In this document: positions 9,923-18,748 of the stretch, in pieces | How positions within the stretch are numbered: the stretch's first letter is position 1 | Layout: every line of letters begins with the position of its first letter | Source of the DNA: DASQUK01 sp963756425 | Lineage (GTDB): Bacteria > Actinomycetota > Acidimicrobiia > Acidimicrobiales > VFJN01 | Length of the DNA: 64,000 nt | Assembly: GCA_963756425.1 (NCBI GenBank) | Contig: CAVWNW010000014.1 | Location: 1 to 64,000, forward strand | Direction: 5' to 3' | Notes under the pieces: model-generated | What the model was told of the DNA's origin: nothing | The model's input: the letters and a program-made list of their open reading frames with translations, nothing else | Databases searched by the model: none | Translations under genes and position numbers: made by a program

Positions 9923-10650
9923 GGGAACGACTCGAGTGCCGGGGCCTGACGGGTGGGCGCGGCTCGACGCTGGTGTTCCGGGACCTCGAGCTCGACGTGC
10001 AGGCCGGGAGCGTGCTGGCGCTGCTCGGTCCCAACGGTGCCGGCAAGTCAACCTTGCTGCTCACGCTCGCCGGGCTGCTTCCGGCGCGCACCGGCACCGT
10101 TGCGGTCGACGGGGCGAGGCTGCGCAACGGCAACCCCGTCGCCGCCAGCCGCGCCGGCGTCGTGCTGGTCCCCGACGACCGGTCCCTGTTCACGACGCTG
10201 ACCGTCGCGGAGAACCTCGAGGTCGCCAGGCGCCGGAACGGCCCCCCGCCGCGGGAGCTCCTCGACGTCTTCCCGGCACTCGAGAAGCGCTGGGACCTGA
10301 CGGCGGGCGCCCTGTCCGGGGGTGAGCAGCAGATGCTCGCCATGGCACGGGCCCTGATCCAGCAGCCCAGGGTGCTCCTCGTCGACGAGATGAGCCTGGG
10401 CCTGGCGCCCCTCGTCGTCGAGGCGCTCTTCGACACCGTTCGGCGCATCGCCAGCGACCACGGAGCTGCGATCGTGCTCGTCGAGCAGCACATCAGCCTG
10501 GCGCTCAACGTCGCCGACGAGGCCGCCGTGCTCAACCGGGGAACGATCGTCCTCCGCGGCGCGGCCGACGAGCTGCGCCACGAGGGCCAGCGGATCGAGC
10601 GCGCCTACTTCGGCGACGTCGAAGCGGCGAGCGCCGCGTCGCCGGGCTGA
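9919..10650 (+). CDS. livF: ABC importer ATPase, LivF type
   Basis: Second nucleotide-binding subunit (243 aa) of the branched-chain-type importer. Walker A GPNGAGKS is at about 36-43, signature LSGGEQQ at about 131, Walker B LLVDEMSLGLAP, and H-loop VEQH. The short length and VDEMSLGLAP are typical of LivF. The start ATG overlaps the livG stop (ATGA). It is the last gene of the importer operon and converges with the SDR gene after only 13 bases. Confidence 0.92.
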   Translation: MRERLECRGLTGGRGSTLVFRDLELDVQAGSVLALLGPNGAGKSTLLLTLAGLLPARTGTVAVDGARLRNGNPVAASRAGVVLVPDDRSLFTTLTVAENLEVARRRNGPPPRELLDVFPALEKRWDLTAGALSGGEQQMLAMARALIQQPRVLLVDEMSLGLAPLVVEALFDTVRRIASDHGAAIVLVEQHISLALNVADEAAVLNRGTIVLRGAADELRHEGQRIERAYFGDVEAASAASPG

Positions 10651-10663
10651 ACCCGACGCTCGC

Positions 10664-11428
10664 TCAGGACGGCGGGGCCGGACGGCGCGGCGTGACCATG
10701 ACCGAGGGTAGGGAGACGCTCGGCCCGCCCCGAAGCACGGCGTCGACGACCGCGACGAGGTGCTCGACGTCGATCAGCGAGCCGGCGAGGTAGCTCCGGG
10801 CCAGCCACTCCTGGCCGACCTCGGCGGCCAGCTCGCTGTCCCACTCGTCGGCGAACCCGGTCCTGGAGTCCCCCTCGCCGCCGCCGCAGTCGCCGACGAT
10901 CAACCGCGTGAAGGCCACGTGCGGGTGCTCCGAGCGCCAGGCCTCGACCAGCTTGTCGAGCGCCGCCTTGCTGACCGCGTAGGCACCCAGCCCCGGCCAC
11001 GGCGGCGTCTGGGACGCGCTCACCGAGGAGAAGTAGACGGCGGTGCCGGCCGACGCCGCGAGGTGAGGGAGCGCCGCCGCGGTGACGAGCGCCGCGCCCG
11101 TGACGTTGGTGTCGAACACCCGGCGCCACGTCTCGGCGTCCGTGTCCGCCAGGCGGACCAGCGGGCCGATGCCCGTCGTGTAGACGAGGGCGTCGATGCC
11201 GCCGAGCTCGGCCGCCGCCTCTGCGACCGCGGAGCGGCAGGACGCCTCGTCGGTCACGTCGCAGGTGATCGCCACTGCCCCGGCCCCCGCCTCCTTGGCG
11301 GCGTCGTCGAGCCGGCCCCGGCGGCGGGCGAGCAGCGCCACCCGGGCCCCCCGCTGGGCGAGCCCGATTCCTACGCAGCGCCCGAGCCCGCTCGAGGCCC
11401 CCACGATCACGGTCCGCACTGTCCGCAC
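10664..11428 (-). CDS. Short-chain dehydrogenase
   Basis: A 254-aa classical SDR. The cofactor motif GASSGLG is at about 10-16, a dinucleotide-selecting ARRRGR follows strand 2 and favours NADP, and catalytic Ser/Tyr/Lys appear in YFSSVSA and YAVSKAA. GTG 11428 follows a G-rich site (GGGGG) in the leader. It is a monocistronic leftward gene between the importer operon and the double-TetR gene. The C-terminal part departs from FabG-like enzymes, with a Gly/Asp-rich GDCGGGEGD loop after the active site. The substrate is unknown. Confidence 0.85.
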   Translation of the reverse strand: MRTVRTVIVGASSGLGRCVGIGLAQRGARVALLARRRGRLDDAAKEAGAGAVAITCDVTDEASCRSAVAEAAAELGGIDALVYTTGIGPLVRLADTDAETWRRVFDTNVTGAALVTAAALPHLAASAGTAVYFSSVSASQTPPWPGLGAYAVSKAALDKLVEAWRSEHPHVAFTRLIVGDCGGGEGDSRTGFADEWDSELAAEVGQEWLARSYLAGSLIDVEHLVAVVDAVLRGGPSVSLPSVMVTPRRPAPPS

Positions 11429-11475
11429 CCCCTGAGTGGATTGACTCCGATGTTAGACATTGACGTCGCCCGCCA

Positions 11476-12849
11476 TCAGCGTCCGAGCAGCCCCCGCTCG
11501 ATGACGCGGGCGGCCGCGTCGACGGTGGGGGCCGATCGTCCGCGGGCGCCGAACGCGCCGAGCAGCGCCACCATGACGACGGCCTCGGTGTCGACATCAC
11601 CGAACTCGCGTGGGCCGAGGAAGCGCACCATCCGCCGCCGACCCCAGTCGAGCGCGGCGGCCGAGTCCGTGGTCAGCGTGGCGTCGTGGAGCCCGGCGTC
11701 GAGCCACACTCGGAACATGGCCGCCTCGATGGCGTGCGCAGCGTTGTAGCGGCGGAGCCATCGGCGCAGTGCGGCCCGTCGGGCCCGGCCGTCGGAATCG
11801 GCGCCCCCGGGTATGTCCGCGAAGGCGATCCCCACTGTGCGGATCGCCCGCGCCGCGAGCACGTGTGCGAACCGTTCCTTGCTCTCGAAGTAGTGGTAGA
11901 AGGCGCCGTGCGACACGCCGGCGGCCGCCACGATGTCGTCGACGCGGGTGCCGTGGTAGCCGCGGGCCACGAACGTGGCCCGCCCGGCCTCGAGCAGCGC
12001 CCCGAGCGCCCGACGTCCGGCGGCGTTCAGTGCGCGCGGCTCGTCGGCGTCCTGGAGGGCGCGTCGCATGCTGGGTCCGAACTCGAGGGCGGGCGGCGGC
12101 CGCCGGCCGGTGGTCGGGCGCCCGTTCACGCCGGCGCGGAGGCCGAACAGCGTGCGGTGCACGACGTCGGCGAGTGCGTCGTCGACACGTGGCCCGGTGT
12201 AGGCGTCGGGGACGGCGGCACGCAGGATGGCTCCGTCCTCGAGCGCCCGCGGCAGGCACTCCAGGAGGAGGGCGATCACCGGGTCGAGGTGGCGGGGCGG
12301 CAGCGCCGCCGTCGCCAGCTTGGACCGGATGCCGGCGACGTCTCGTTCGGCCACGCGCGCCGAGCCGCCCGCCACCGCCTCGTCGGTCTCGGCTGCGGCG
12401 TGGAACGCCCGAAAGACCGGGCGGTAGCGCTCGTAGACGTCCGCGTAGCGCGCGATCCACGCACGGATCGCCGTCCACCCCGCAACGTCCGGGGTCACCG
12501 TGCCGAGCGCCTCGGTCGATGCGCTCAGCTGCCGGGCCACCTGCCCGGCCAGGTGGCGGAACACGTCTTCCTTGCCGGAGAAGTACTGGTAGAAGGACAC
12601 GCGTGAGCAGCCGGCCAGCTCGGTGATCCTGGCGACGCCGCACTGGTCGTAGCCCTCCTCGCCGAAGACCCGGAGGGCGGCGTCGACGATGCGTTGCTGC
12701 CTCCGGTGCCCGCGGACCCCGACGCGCGGGTTGCCGGAGAACGGGGCGCGGCGCAGCACGGACCCGGTGACCGCCACGCCGGAGGGCCAGTCGTCCGCGG
12801 CGGCGCGTGGAAGGGGCACATCATCGGGAGCGGTGCGGCGTGGTGCCAT
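11476..12849 (-). CDS. Tandem double-TetR transcriptional regulator
   Basis: A single 457-aa chain with two complete TetR units. The first DNA-binding domain is near residues 50-100 (RRQQRIVDAAL, then ITELAGCSRVSFYQYFSGKEDVF). The second is near 277-325 (GRRALGALLEAG, then AAAGVSHGAFYHYFESKERF). Each is followed by a helical ligand-binding region. Ordinary TetR proteins are about 200 aa and work as dimers; one chain here may act as a built-in dimer or bind two sites. ATG 12849 was chosen because longer frames add non-protein-like sequence. It diverges from the exported hydrolase gene at 12959 and probably controls that gene and itself. Confidence 0.85.
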   Translation of the reverse strand: MAPRRTAPDDVPLPRAAADDWPSGVAVTGSVLRRAPFSGNPRVGVRGHRRQQRIVDAALRVFGEEGYDQCGVARITELAGCSRVSFYQYFSGKEDVFRHLAGQVARQLSASTEALGTVTPDVAGWTAIRAWIARYADVYERYRPVFRAFHAAAETDEAVAGGSARVAERDVAGIRSKLATAALPPRHLDPVIALLLECLPRALEDGAILRAAVPDAYTGPRVDDALADVVHRTLFGLRAGVNGRPTTGRRPPPALEFGPSMRRALQDADEPRALNAAGRRALGALLEAGRATFVARGYHGTRVDDIVAAAGVSHGAFYHYFESKERFAHVLAARAIRTVGIAFADIPGGADSDGRARRAALRRWLRRYNAAHAIEAAMFRVWLDAGLHDATLTTDSAAALDWGRRRMVRFLGPREFGDVDTEAVVMVALLGAFGARGRSAPTVDAAARVIERGLLGR

Positions 12850-12958
12850 GGTCGACGGCCTCGATGCGGTCGCGGCGAGTTCGGAAGTCGACTCTACTGT
12901 TAGCCTGCAACCCACGCCGCGGGGGCGGCGGGCTGGGGCCGGACGAGGGGGAGAACGC

Positions 12959-14503
12959 ATGAACCAGCGACGCAGGAGCGCCGGCACGGCAACTGAGACC
13001 CTGATGGTCATGACGCTCGTCGGGGTGTTCGTGGCCGGGACGGCGTGCTCGTCGGGCGGATCCTCGGGCGACGACGACGATGCGGGGGACTCGGGGACGG
13101 GGGAGGAGCCCACCGGTCCGGTGCCCGGTGCCGCCGTGGCCCGCCCGACCGTGACCGGTCCGGTCACGGGGGGAACGCACGACCAGCCGTTCAACGCCAT
13201 GCCGGAGCAGCTGGCCGAGCGCTACGGGTACGTCGAGGAGGAATACGTCCTAGAGGGCGACGCGACCGCCTACCGGCCCGTCGGTGAGCTGGGCGAGGAC
13301 GGGCGCTGGGCGGTCACCGAGGCGGGCACGGCGCCGTACCGGTCCCGCATCCTGGTGCGACGGCCGGCGGACCCGGAGGCGTTCGACGGGACCGTGTTCG
13401 TCGAGTGGCTCAACGTCACCGCCGGCGTCGACGGCGACCCCGACTTCGGCCTCACGCATCCCGAGCTGCTGGAGCACGGCTCGGCCTACGTCGGCGTGTC
13501 CGCCCAGAGCGCGGGCATCGAGGGTGGCGGGGTCCTGCCGATCCCGGGGGTCGAGGTCCAGGCCCTCAAGCAGTGGGATCCCGAGCGGTACGGCGACCTG
13601 GCCCACCCCGGCGACCCCTACTCCTACGACATCTACTCCCAGGCCGCGCAGGCCGTCCGCCGCCCAGGCGACGTCGATGTCCTGGACGGGCTCACCGCCC
13701 GCCACGTCATCGCCATGGGCGAGTCCCAGTCAGCGGCGCGCATGGTCACCTACGTCGATGCCGTGCACCCCCTTGCCCGCATCTACGACGGCTTCCTGAT
13801 CCACAGCCGCGGCGGCGGGGGTGCGCCGCTCGTCGATTCTCAGTCGATCCTGGGCGAGGGCGTGGCGCGCATCCGCGACGACCTCGACGTGCCCGTGCTG
13901 CAGTTCCTCACCGAGACCGATCTGTTCAGCGTGTTGGGCTTCCACAGCGCCCGGCAGGACGACAGCGACAGGCTGCGGACGTGGGAGGTCGCCGGCACCG
14001 CCCACGCCGACCGTTCCATCCTCGACTACAACGCCCAGATGGCCCGGGAGGTCGCGGGAGGCGGCTTCGATCTGGCGGCGGAGTGCGGCTCGATCAACGA
14101 GGGCTCACAGGCGCACGTGCTTCGGGCGGCCATCGCGGGCCTGCGCGCCTGGGTCGTCGACGGCGAGCCCCCGCCCCAGGCGCCCCCGCTCGAGGTCGAG
14201 GGCCAGGCGATCGCCCGGGACGAGCGGGGCATCGCGCGGGGTGGTATTCGCACCCCGGCGGTCGACGCCCCCATCTCCGTCCTGACGGGCGAGGCGCCGC
14301 CCGGGCGCAGCGTGCTCTGCCTGCTCTTCGGGGACACCCGGCCGTTCGACGCCGCCACTCTGGCCGCGCTGTACCCCTCCCACCAGGACTACGTCGACGC
14401 CGTGACCGAGTCGGCCGACGCCGCCGTCGCCGCCGGGTTCCTGCGCCAGGCCGACGCCGACGACATCGTGGCGGCGGCCGATGACGCCGACGTTCCGTCC
14501 TAA
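12959..14503 (+). CDS. Exported alpha/beta hydrolase domain protein (Abhydrolase_10 type)
   Basis: A 514-aa protein likely sent across the membrane by an N-terminal hydrophobic segment ending AGTACSSGG, a weak lipobox with an Asp/Gly linker after it. The mature part has FDGTVFVEWLNVT, SAQSAGI, SYDIYSQAAQA, the nucleophile motif GESQSA (about 254-259) and YDGFLIHSRGGGGAPL. These are the conserved blocks of the alpha/beta-hydrolase domain PF20091. Enzymatic substrates of this family are not established; esterase activity is an inference. ATG 12959 follows GAGGGGGAGA. It diverges from the double-TetR gene and is paralogous to the protein at 14539-16029, with which it converges. Confidence 0.85.
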   Translation: MNQRRRSAGTATETLMVMTLVGVFVAGTACSSGGSSGDDDDAGDSGTGEEPTGPVPGAAVARPTVTGPVTGGTHDQPFNAMPEQLAERYGYVEEEYVLEGDATAYRPVGELGEDGRWAVTEAGTAPYRSRILVRRPADPEAFDGTVFVEWLNVTAGVDGDPDFGLTHPELLEHGSAYVGVSAQSAGIEGGGVLPIPGVEVQALKQWDPERYGDLAHPGDPYSYDIYSQAAQAVRRPGDVDVLDGLTARHVIAMGESQSAARMVTYVDAVHPLARIYDGFLIHSRGGGGAPLVDSQSILGEGVARIRDDLDVPVLQFLTETDLFSVLGFHSARQDDSDRLRTWEVAGTAHADRSILDYNAQMAREVAGGGFDLAAECGSINEGSQAHVLRAAIAGLRAWVVDGEPPPQAPPLEVEGQAIARDERGIARGGIRTPAVDAPISVLTGEAPPGRSVLCLLFGDTRPFDAATLAALYPSHQDYVDAVTESADAAVAAGFLRQADADDIVAAADDADVPS

Positions 14504-14538
14504 CGGGCCGTCACCGAGCGCCCGGCGTCCAGCGGCGA

Positions 14539-16029
14539 TCACCGCAGGATGTCGGACTGGGCGCCGACGACAACGAGGTTGAAGGCGTCCTCCGGCCGCA
14601 GGAAGCCGCCGAGGAACGAGCCCACGGTCGCCCTGCCCCATGCGGCCACGAATCCGCCGTGGCTGCCGTACAGCGCGTCGAGTTGGTCGGCCGTCAGGGG
14701 CACGGTGGTGCCGAAGAGGCCGCAGAACTGCGTACCGGTCTGGCCCAGGCCGCTGAGCGTCGCGACGGGGGCGTCCACGGCCGGGGTGCGGATGCCGCCG
14801 CGCACGTTGCCGTTGGCGTCGAGGACGTACTGGATGGGCGAGATGCTGACCGTCTCGAGGCGTGGCGCCTTGGGCGGTGGCGTGCCGCCGGCCGCCCAGC
14901 GGTCGAGGTGGGCGATCGCGCTGCGCAGCACGAAGGTCTGCGGGCCCGTGTTGATCGGGGAGGCGCAGACGAACCCCGGGTTCGGCTGGTTCGTCGGGTG
15001 CAGCATCGTGTCGAACCACTCGGCGACCGACGACCGCCGTCCCGTGTCGGTCCCGCCCGTCAACAGGCCGTACTGGTCGAAGTGCGCCGTCCCCGCGACC
15101 TCCCACAGCCGGTACCGGGCGCTGTCGGCCTGGCGGGCCTGCAGCGAGCCGACGTCGGTCTCGGTGTTGAAGACGAGCACGGGCACGTCGAGGTCGTCGC
15201 GGATGAAGGTCGGAGCCTGGCCGGTCACCGGTGCCGGCACCGCCGGCGGCTGCGCCAGGGGTGCGCCCCCCGCACCGCGGCTGTGCACCAGGAACCCGTC
15301 GTACACCTGCGCCAGCGGGTGCACTGCGTCGATGTAGGTCACCAGGCGCCCGGCCGACTGCGACTCGCCGACCGCGAGCACGCGGTCGGGCCGCAGGCCA
15401 CCCAGCAGCAGCCTGGCGTCCTGACGCACGGCGCGCCCGGCCTGGGAGAACATGTCGTAGGAGTAGCTGTCACCCGGATGTGTCAGGGATGCGTACCGCA
15501 CGGCGTCTCCGGGCGGCGGGCCCTTGAGGGCGTTGAGGCCCACGGCCTGCGCAGAGACGCCGACCCACGCGTAGCCGCGTCGGATCAGCTCGACGTGGGT
15601 GTGCATCCAGTCCGGGCTGGCATCTACTCCGCCCGAGACGTTGAGCCACTCGACGACGACCGTGCCGTTGAAGTCACGCTTGTCGATCGGACGGTTCACC
15701 ACCACGCGCGTCTCGAAGGCGGCCTCCGACGAGGGCTCCACCGTCCAGCGGCCGTCGCTGGAGAGGGTCGATCCCGGGACCGGTGCGAAGGCGCTGGCGG
15801 TGCCGGACAGGAAGAACTCGGTCTGCTCGTACCCCACCGATGCGAGGTCGAACGTCTCGCGGCCGACCAGCCGGTCCGCCGGCTGGCCACTGAACACGAT
15901 CGGCACCCCGTTGCCGCCGGTGACGGGGCCGGTCACCGTGGGCGACGCCTCGTCCGCCTGCGCGGCTGCGCTCACGCCGACGGACAGCATGAGCGCGCAG
16001 AGCACCACCCCCATGAGACGACGAACCAT
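14539..16029 (-). CDS. Secreted alpha/beta hydrolase domain protein (Abhydrolase_10 type), paralogue
   Basis: A 496-aa paralogue of the neighbouring gene at 12959-14503. It has a classical Sec signal peptide (MVRRLMG..., cleavage likely at AQA before DEAS near residue 25) instead of a lipoprotein-like one. Shared blocks include TVTGPVTGGN, VVEWLNVSGGVD, SYDMFSQAGRAV, GESQSAGR (221-228), YDGFLVHSRGAGGAPL and GGIRTPAVDAP. ATG 16029 was chosen because GGGGGAGG lies about 8 bases upstream. A copy of the shared operator lies 37 bases before the start. Two convergent paralogues around one regulator suggest related substrates with differently placed enzymes. Confidence 0.88.
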   Translation of the reverse strand: MVRRLMGVVLCALMLSVGVSAAAQADEASPTVTGPVTGGNGVPIVFSGQPADRLVGRETFDLASVGYEQTEFFLSGTASAFAPVPGSTLSSDGRWTVEPSSEAAFETRVVVNRPIDKRDFNGTVVVEWLNVSGGVDASPDWMHTHVELIRRGYAWVGVSAQAVGLNALKGPPPGDAVRYASLTHPGDSYSYDMFSQAGRAVRQDARLLLGGLRPDRVLAVGESQSAGRLVTYIDAVHPLAQVYDGFLVHSRGAGGAPLAQPPAVPAPVTGQAPTFIRDDLDVPVLVFNTETDVGSLQARQADSARYRLWEVAGTAHFDQYGLLTGGTDTGRRSSVAEWFDTMLHPTNQPNPGFVCASPINTGPQTFVLRSAIAHLDRWAAGGTPPPKAPRLETVSISPIQYVLDANGNVRGGIRTPAVDAPVATLSGLGQTGTQFCGLFGTTVPLTADQLDALYGSHGGFVAAWGRATVGSFLGGFLRPEDAFNLVVVGAQSDILR

Positions 16030-16065
16030 CGTCCAACCTCCCCCTCGAGCGTCGGCCCCCTCCTC

Positions 16066-16079
16066 GGAAACCATGTTCT
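16066..16079. promoter_or_regulatory. Operator-like palindrome, copy 2
   Basis: GGAAACCATGTTCT upstream of the leftward hydrolase gene. A minus-strand TACTGT box lies just upstream of it (16085-16090). The bases TTCTACCAACA beside it recur at 53374-53384. Confidence 0.5.
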
Positions 16080-16141
16080 ACCAACAGTACAGTCGTGCTC
16101 TTGGCTCTGCTGGCGGATCACCCCGACCACAGGATGCATGC

Positions 16142-16235
16142 GAGGCAATGGGTTCCGGTGACCAAAGGACGAGGCAATGGGTTCCAGGTGGGGAACCCAT
16201 TGCCTCGGGTTGCGGCGCTCGGAACCCATGACCTC
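16142..16235. repeat. Nested inverted repeat of a 15-base unit (four copies)
   Basis: The unit GAGGCAATGGGTTCC occurs at 16142-16156 and 16171-16185. Its exact reverse complement is at 16192-16206 and a two-mismatch reverse complement at 16221-16235. The inner pair forms a perfect 15-bp stem with a 6-base loop; the outer pair can close a second stem around it. It fills the gap between divergent hydrolase and Rieske genes. A cruciform, an RNA structure in the Rieske leader, or a miniature element are all possible. Confidence 0.75.
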
Positions 16236-16315
16236 GTAGCGGCTGGGAACGGCCTTCTCGCTCCGGGAGATTGATGCTATCGTCTGCGCGCAAGCAGACC
16301 GGAGGACGAGAGCGC

Positions 16316-17608
16316 ATGCCTCACTTCGCGAAGCCCGACGAGGGGTCGTGGACACAGCACTACGGCATCGATACCGGGCCAGTCTCCTACGAGGACTCGA
16401 TCTCACCGGAGCACTACGAGCTCGAGCGTGACGCAATCTTCCGGCGGAGCTGGCTCAACGTCGGACGCGTCGAGCAGCTTCCGCGGGTCGGGAGCTACTT
16501 CACCAGGGAGCTCGACGCAGCCCGCACGTCGGTCGTCGTGGTGCGCGACTCGGCTGGCGAGGTGCGCGCGTTCCACAACATGTGCCGGCACCGCGGCAAC
16601 AAGCTCGTGTGGAACGACTACCCGCACGAGGAGACCAGCGGTATCTGCCGGCAGTTCACCTGCAAGTACCACGGGTGGCGCTACGGCCTCGACGGTGGGC
16701 TCACCTTCGTCCAGCAGGAATCGGAGTTCTTCGACCTCGACAAGTCCGACTACGGGCTCGTGCCGGTGCGCGTGGACGTGTGGGAGGGCTTCATCTTCGT
16801 CAACCTCGACGACCAGGACGCCACGCCCCTGAGTGACTACCTCGGCGGGCTCGCCGCCGGCATCGCCGGGTACCCGTTCGACCGGATGACCCAGGTGCAC
16901 CGCTACCGCGCCGAGGTCGCCAGCAACTGGAAGCTGTTCATCGACGCGTTCGCCGAGTTCTACCACGCACCCGTCCTGCACGCGAAGCAGTCGGTCGACG
17001 AGGAGTCCCGCAAGCTGCAGGGCTACGGATTCGAGGCGCTCGCATACCAGATCGACGGCCCGCACGGGATGGTGTCGTCCTGGGGAGGCATGTCGCCGCC
17101 CAAGGACCTGAGCATGGTGAAGCCGATCGAGCGGAAGCTCCGGAGCGGGCTGTTCGGGCCGTGGGAGGCGCCGGACGTCGGGCTCGACGAGCTGCCGCCC
17201 GGCCTGAACCCGGCCCGCCATCGGTCCTGGGGGATGGACTCGTTCCTGTTCTTCCCCAACTTCATGGTGCTGATCTGGAAGACCAACTGGGTCCTCACGT
17301 ACCACTACTGGCCGACGTCCCACAACACGCACGTCTTCGAGGGGACGGTGTACTTCGTCCCACCGAAGAACGCGCGCGAGCGCCTGCAGCAGGAGCTCGC
17401 GGTGGTGACGTTCAAGGAGTACACGCTCCAGGACGGCAACACCCTGGAAGCGACGCAGACGATGCTCGAGTCGCGGGCGGTGACGGAGTTCCCGCTCAAC
17501 GACCAGGAGATCCTGCTGCGGCACCTGCATGCGACCGCGCGGCGCTACGTGAGCGAGTACCGACCGCGCCAGCCCGAAGCGCCGGTCCGGATCTCGGCCG
17601 CGTCGTGA
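16316..17608 (+). CDS. Rieske non-heme iron oxygenase, alpha subunit
   Basis: A 430-aa oxygenase that hydroxylates an aromatic or cyclic substrate using electrons from a separate reductase. The [2Fe-2S] Rieske ligands are C90 and H92 (CRH) and C116 and H119 (CKYH). Mononuclear iron ligands are likely H217 and H222 in EFYHAPVLH with a later Asp. ATG 16316 follows GGAGGA. The start of the following small gene overlaps the stop (GTGA). No reductase or ferredoxin gene is adjacent; the nearest candidate is the KshB-like reductase at 39395-40498. The family's substrate cannot be read from the sequence. Confidence 0.92.
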   Translation: MPHFAKPDEGSWTQHYGIDTGPVSYEDSISPEHYELERDAIFRRSWLNVGRVEQLPRVGSYFTRELDAARTSVVVVRDSAGEVRAFHNMCRHRGNKLVWNDYPHEETSGICRQFTCKYHGWRYGLDGGLTFVQQESEFFDLDKSDYGLVPVRVDVWEGFIFVNLDDQDATPLSDYLGGLAAGIAGYPFDRMTQVHRYRAEVASNWKLFIDAFAEFYHAPVLHAKQSVDEESRKLQGYGFEALAYQIDGPHGMVSSWGGMSPPKDLSMVKPIERKLRSGLFGPWEAPDVGLDELPPGLNPARHRSWGMDSFLFFPNFMVLIWKTNWVLTYHYWPTSHNTHVFEGTVYFVPPKNARERLQQELAVVTFKEYTLQDGNTLEATQTMLESRAVTEFPLNDQEILLRHLHATARRYVSEYRPRQPEAPVRISAAS

Positions 17609-17955
17609 GCGGGCGAGACGGCGACGTGCCCACCGCCTTCCCCGCCGAGTTCGCCGACCTCGAGCCGTTCGCGGACTGGGCGGTCCCGACCGAGCGGGCG
17701 CGCTACGACAAACGGACGGCCAGCACCATGGAGGAGCTGCAGGCGTTCTACGACGCGGCGTTCCCCCGGCTCGAGGACGCCATGGCGTACCTCGACCGGT
17801 TCGCGATCGACGAGCTGCCCGACGATGCGACCCGCCTGCTGTGGCTGTTCTGTGCGCTCACGACCGCCTCGTTCCCGGTCGAGGTGTGGCGCCAGCCCAG
17901 GGTGCCCGACAGCGGCTCGTCCAGCTTCGACGCCGTCATCGAGCCGAGGGTCTGA
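17605..17955 (+). CDS. Small Rieske-associated protein of unknown function
   Basis: A 116-aa soluble, acidic and largely helical protein (AFYDAAFPRLEDAMAYLDRF, DDATRLLWLFCALTTASFPVEVW). It has no signal peptide or known catalytic motif. GTG 17605 overlaps the Rieske stop by four bases, so it is almost certainly co-translated with the oxygenase. Its role may be as an accessory or chaperone-like partner; it is too unlike ring-hydroxylating beta subunits (about 160-180 aa, NTF2 fold) to be called one. Confidence 0.7.
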   Translation: MSGRDGDVPTAFPAEFADLEPFADWAVPTERARYDKRTASTMEELQAFYDAAFPRLEDAMAYLDRFAIDELPDDATRLLWLFCALTTASFPVEVWRQPRVPDSGSSSFDAVIEPRV

Positions 17956-17974
17956 CCACCGGGCTATTGGCGAC

Positions 17975-18748
17975 TCACCGGCCTCGCCAGACCGGCGGCC
18001 GTTTCTCCACGAACGCCGTCGCCCCCTCCTTGGCGTCCTCGCTGCCGAACACCAGCGGCTGCAGCTCCCGCAGGCGCTCGGCGGCGCGCACCGCGTCGGT
18101 GACGCCGAGCCGCACGAGCTCCTTGGTCGCCGCCACGCCCAGCGGGCCGTTGGCGGCGATCCGCTCGGCGAAGCCGAGCGCGGTGGGCAGCACCTCGTCG
18201 GGCGGCACCACCGCGTTGACCAGCCCGAGCGCACGGGCGCGCTCGGCGTCGATCGTGTCGCCGGTGAGGGCGATCTCCAGGGCGACGGCCAGCGGCACCC
18301 GGGTGCCGAGGAGCGTGCCGCCGCCCGCGGGAAACAGGCCGCGCTTCACCTCGGGCAGCCCGAATCGGGCGCCGGAGGAGGCGACGATCAGGTCGCAGCC
18401 GAGAAGGAGCTCGAAGCCACCCGCCACTGCGCTGGCGTTGGCGGCGCCGATCACCGGGACGGTCACCTCGCCCCCGACCAGGCGGAAGAACCCGGCGGTG
18501 GCCTCGGGGTCGCCGCCCGTCGTGGACCCGCCGCCGGCGAAGGCGCGGAGGTCCATGCCGGCGCTGAAGGCGCGGTCGCCCGTGCCCGTCAGGACGACGG
18601 CCCGAATCTCCGCGTCGGCTTCGGCGTCGTTCATCGCCTCGCCGATGCTGCGGATCAGCGCGGCATCGAGCGCGTTGCGGGCCTCGGGCCGGTTCAGGCG
18701 GGCGACGAGGACGTTGCCCCGCCGCTCGCGCACCAGCACATCGCTCAC
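17975..18748 (-). CDS. Enoyl-CoA hydratase (crotonase family)
   Basis: A 257-aa crotonase that adds water to a 2-enoyl-CoA. Oxyanion-hole residues are in SAGMDLRAF and AVAGGFE. Both catalytic Glu positions are filled: GGFELLLGCD and GLPEVKRG. GTG 18748 overlaps the stop of the kinase-like gene upstream (GTGA). It is the last gene of a three-gene leftward operon with an ACAD10/11-like dehydrogenase and its kinase-like partner, so its substrate is probably the enoyl-CoA made by those two. Confidence 0.88.
   Translation of the reverse strand: MSDVLVRERRGNVLVARLNRPEARNALDAALIRSIGEAMNDAEADAEIRAVVLTGTGDRAFSAGMDLRAFAGGGSTTGGDPEATAGFFRLVGGEVTVPVIGAANASAVAGGFELLLGCDLIVASSGARFGLPEVKRGLFPAGGGTLLGTRVPLAVALEIALTGDTIDAERARALGLVNAVVPPDEVLPTALGFAERIAANGPLGVAATKELVRLGVTDAVRAAERLRELQPLVFGSEDAKEGATAFVEKRPPVWRGR

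Noticed and set aside
11429..11475. Operator copy between the SDR and double-TetR genes (ATGTTAGACATTG)
   Set aside because: It has only one half-site at the right spacing, so it was left out of the shared-motif set.
16142..16235. Reading the repeats as a CRISPR array
   Set aside because: Only four copies, half of them inverted, with uneven spacers and no cas genes.
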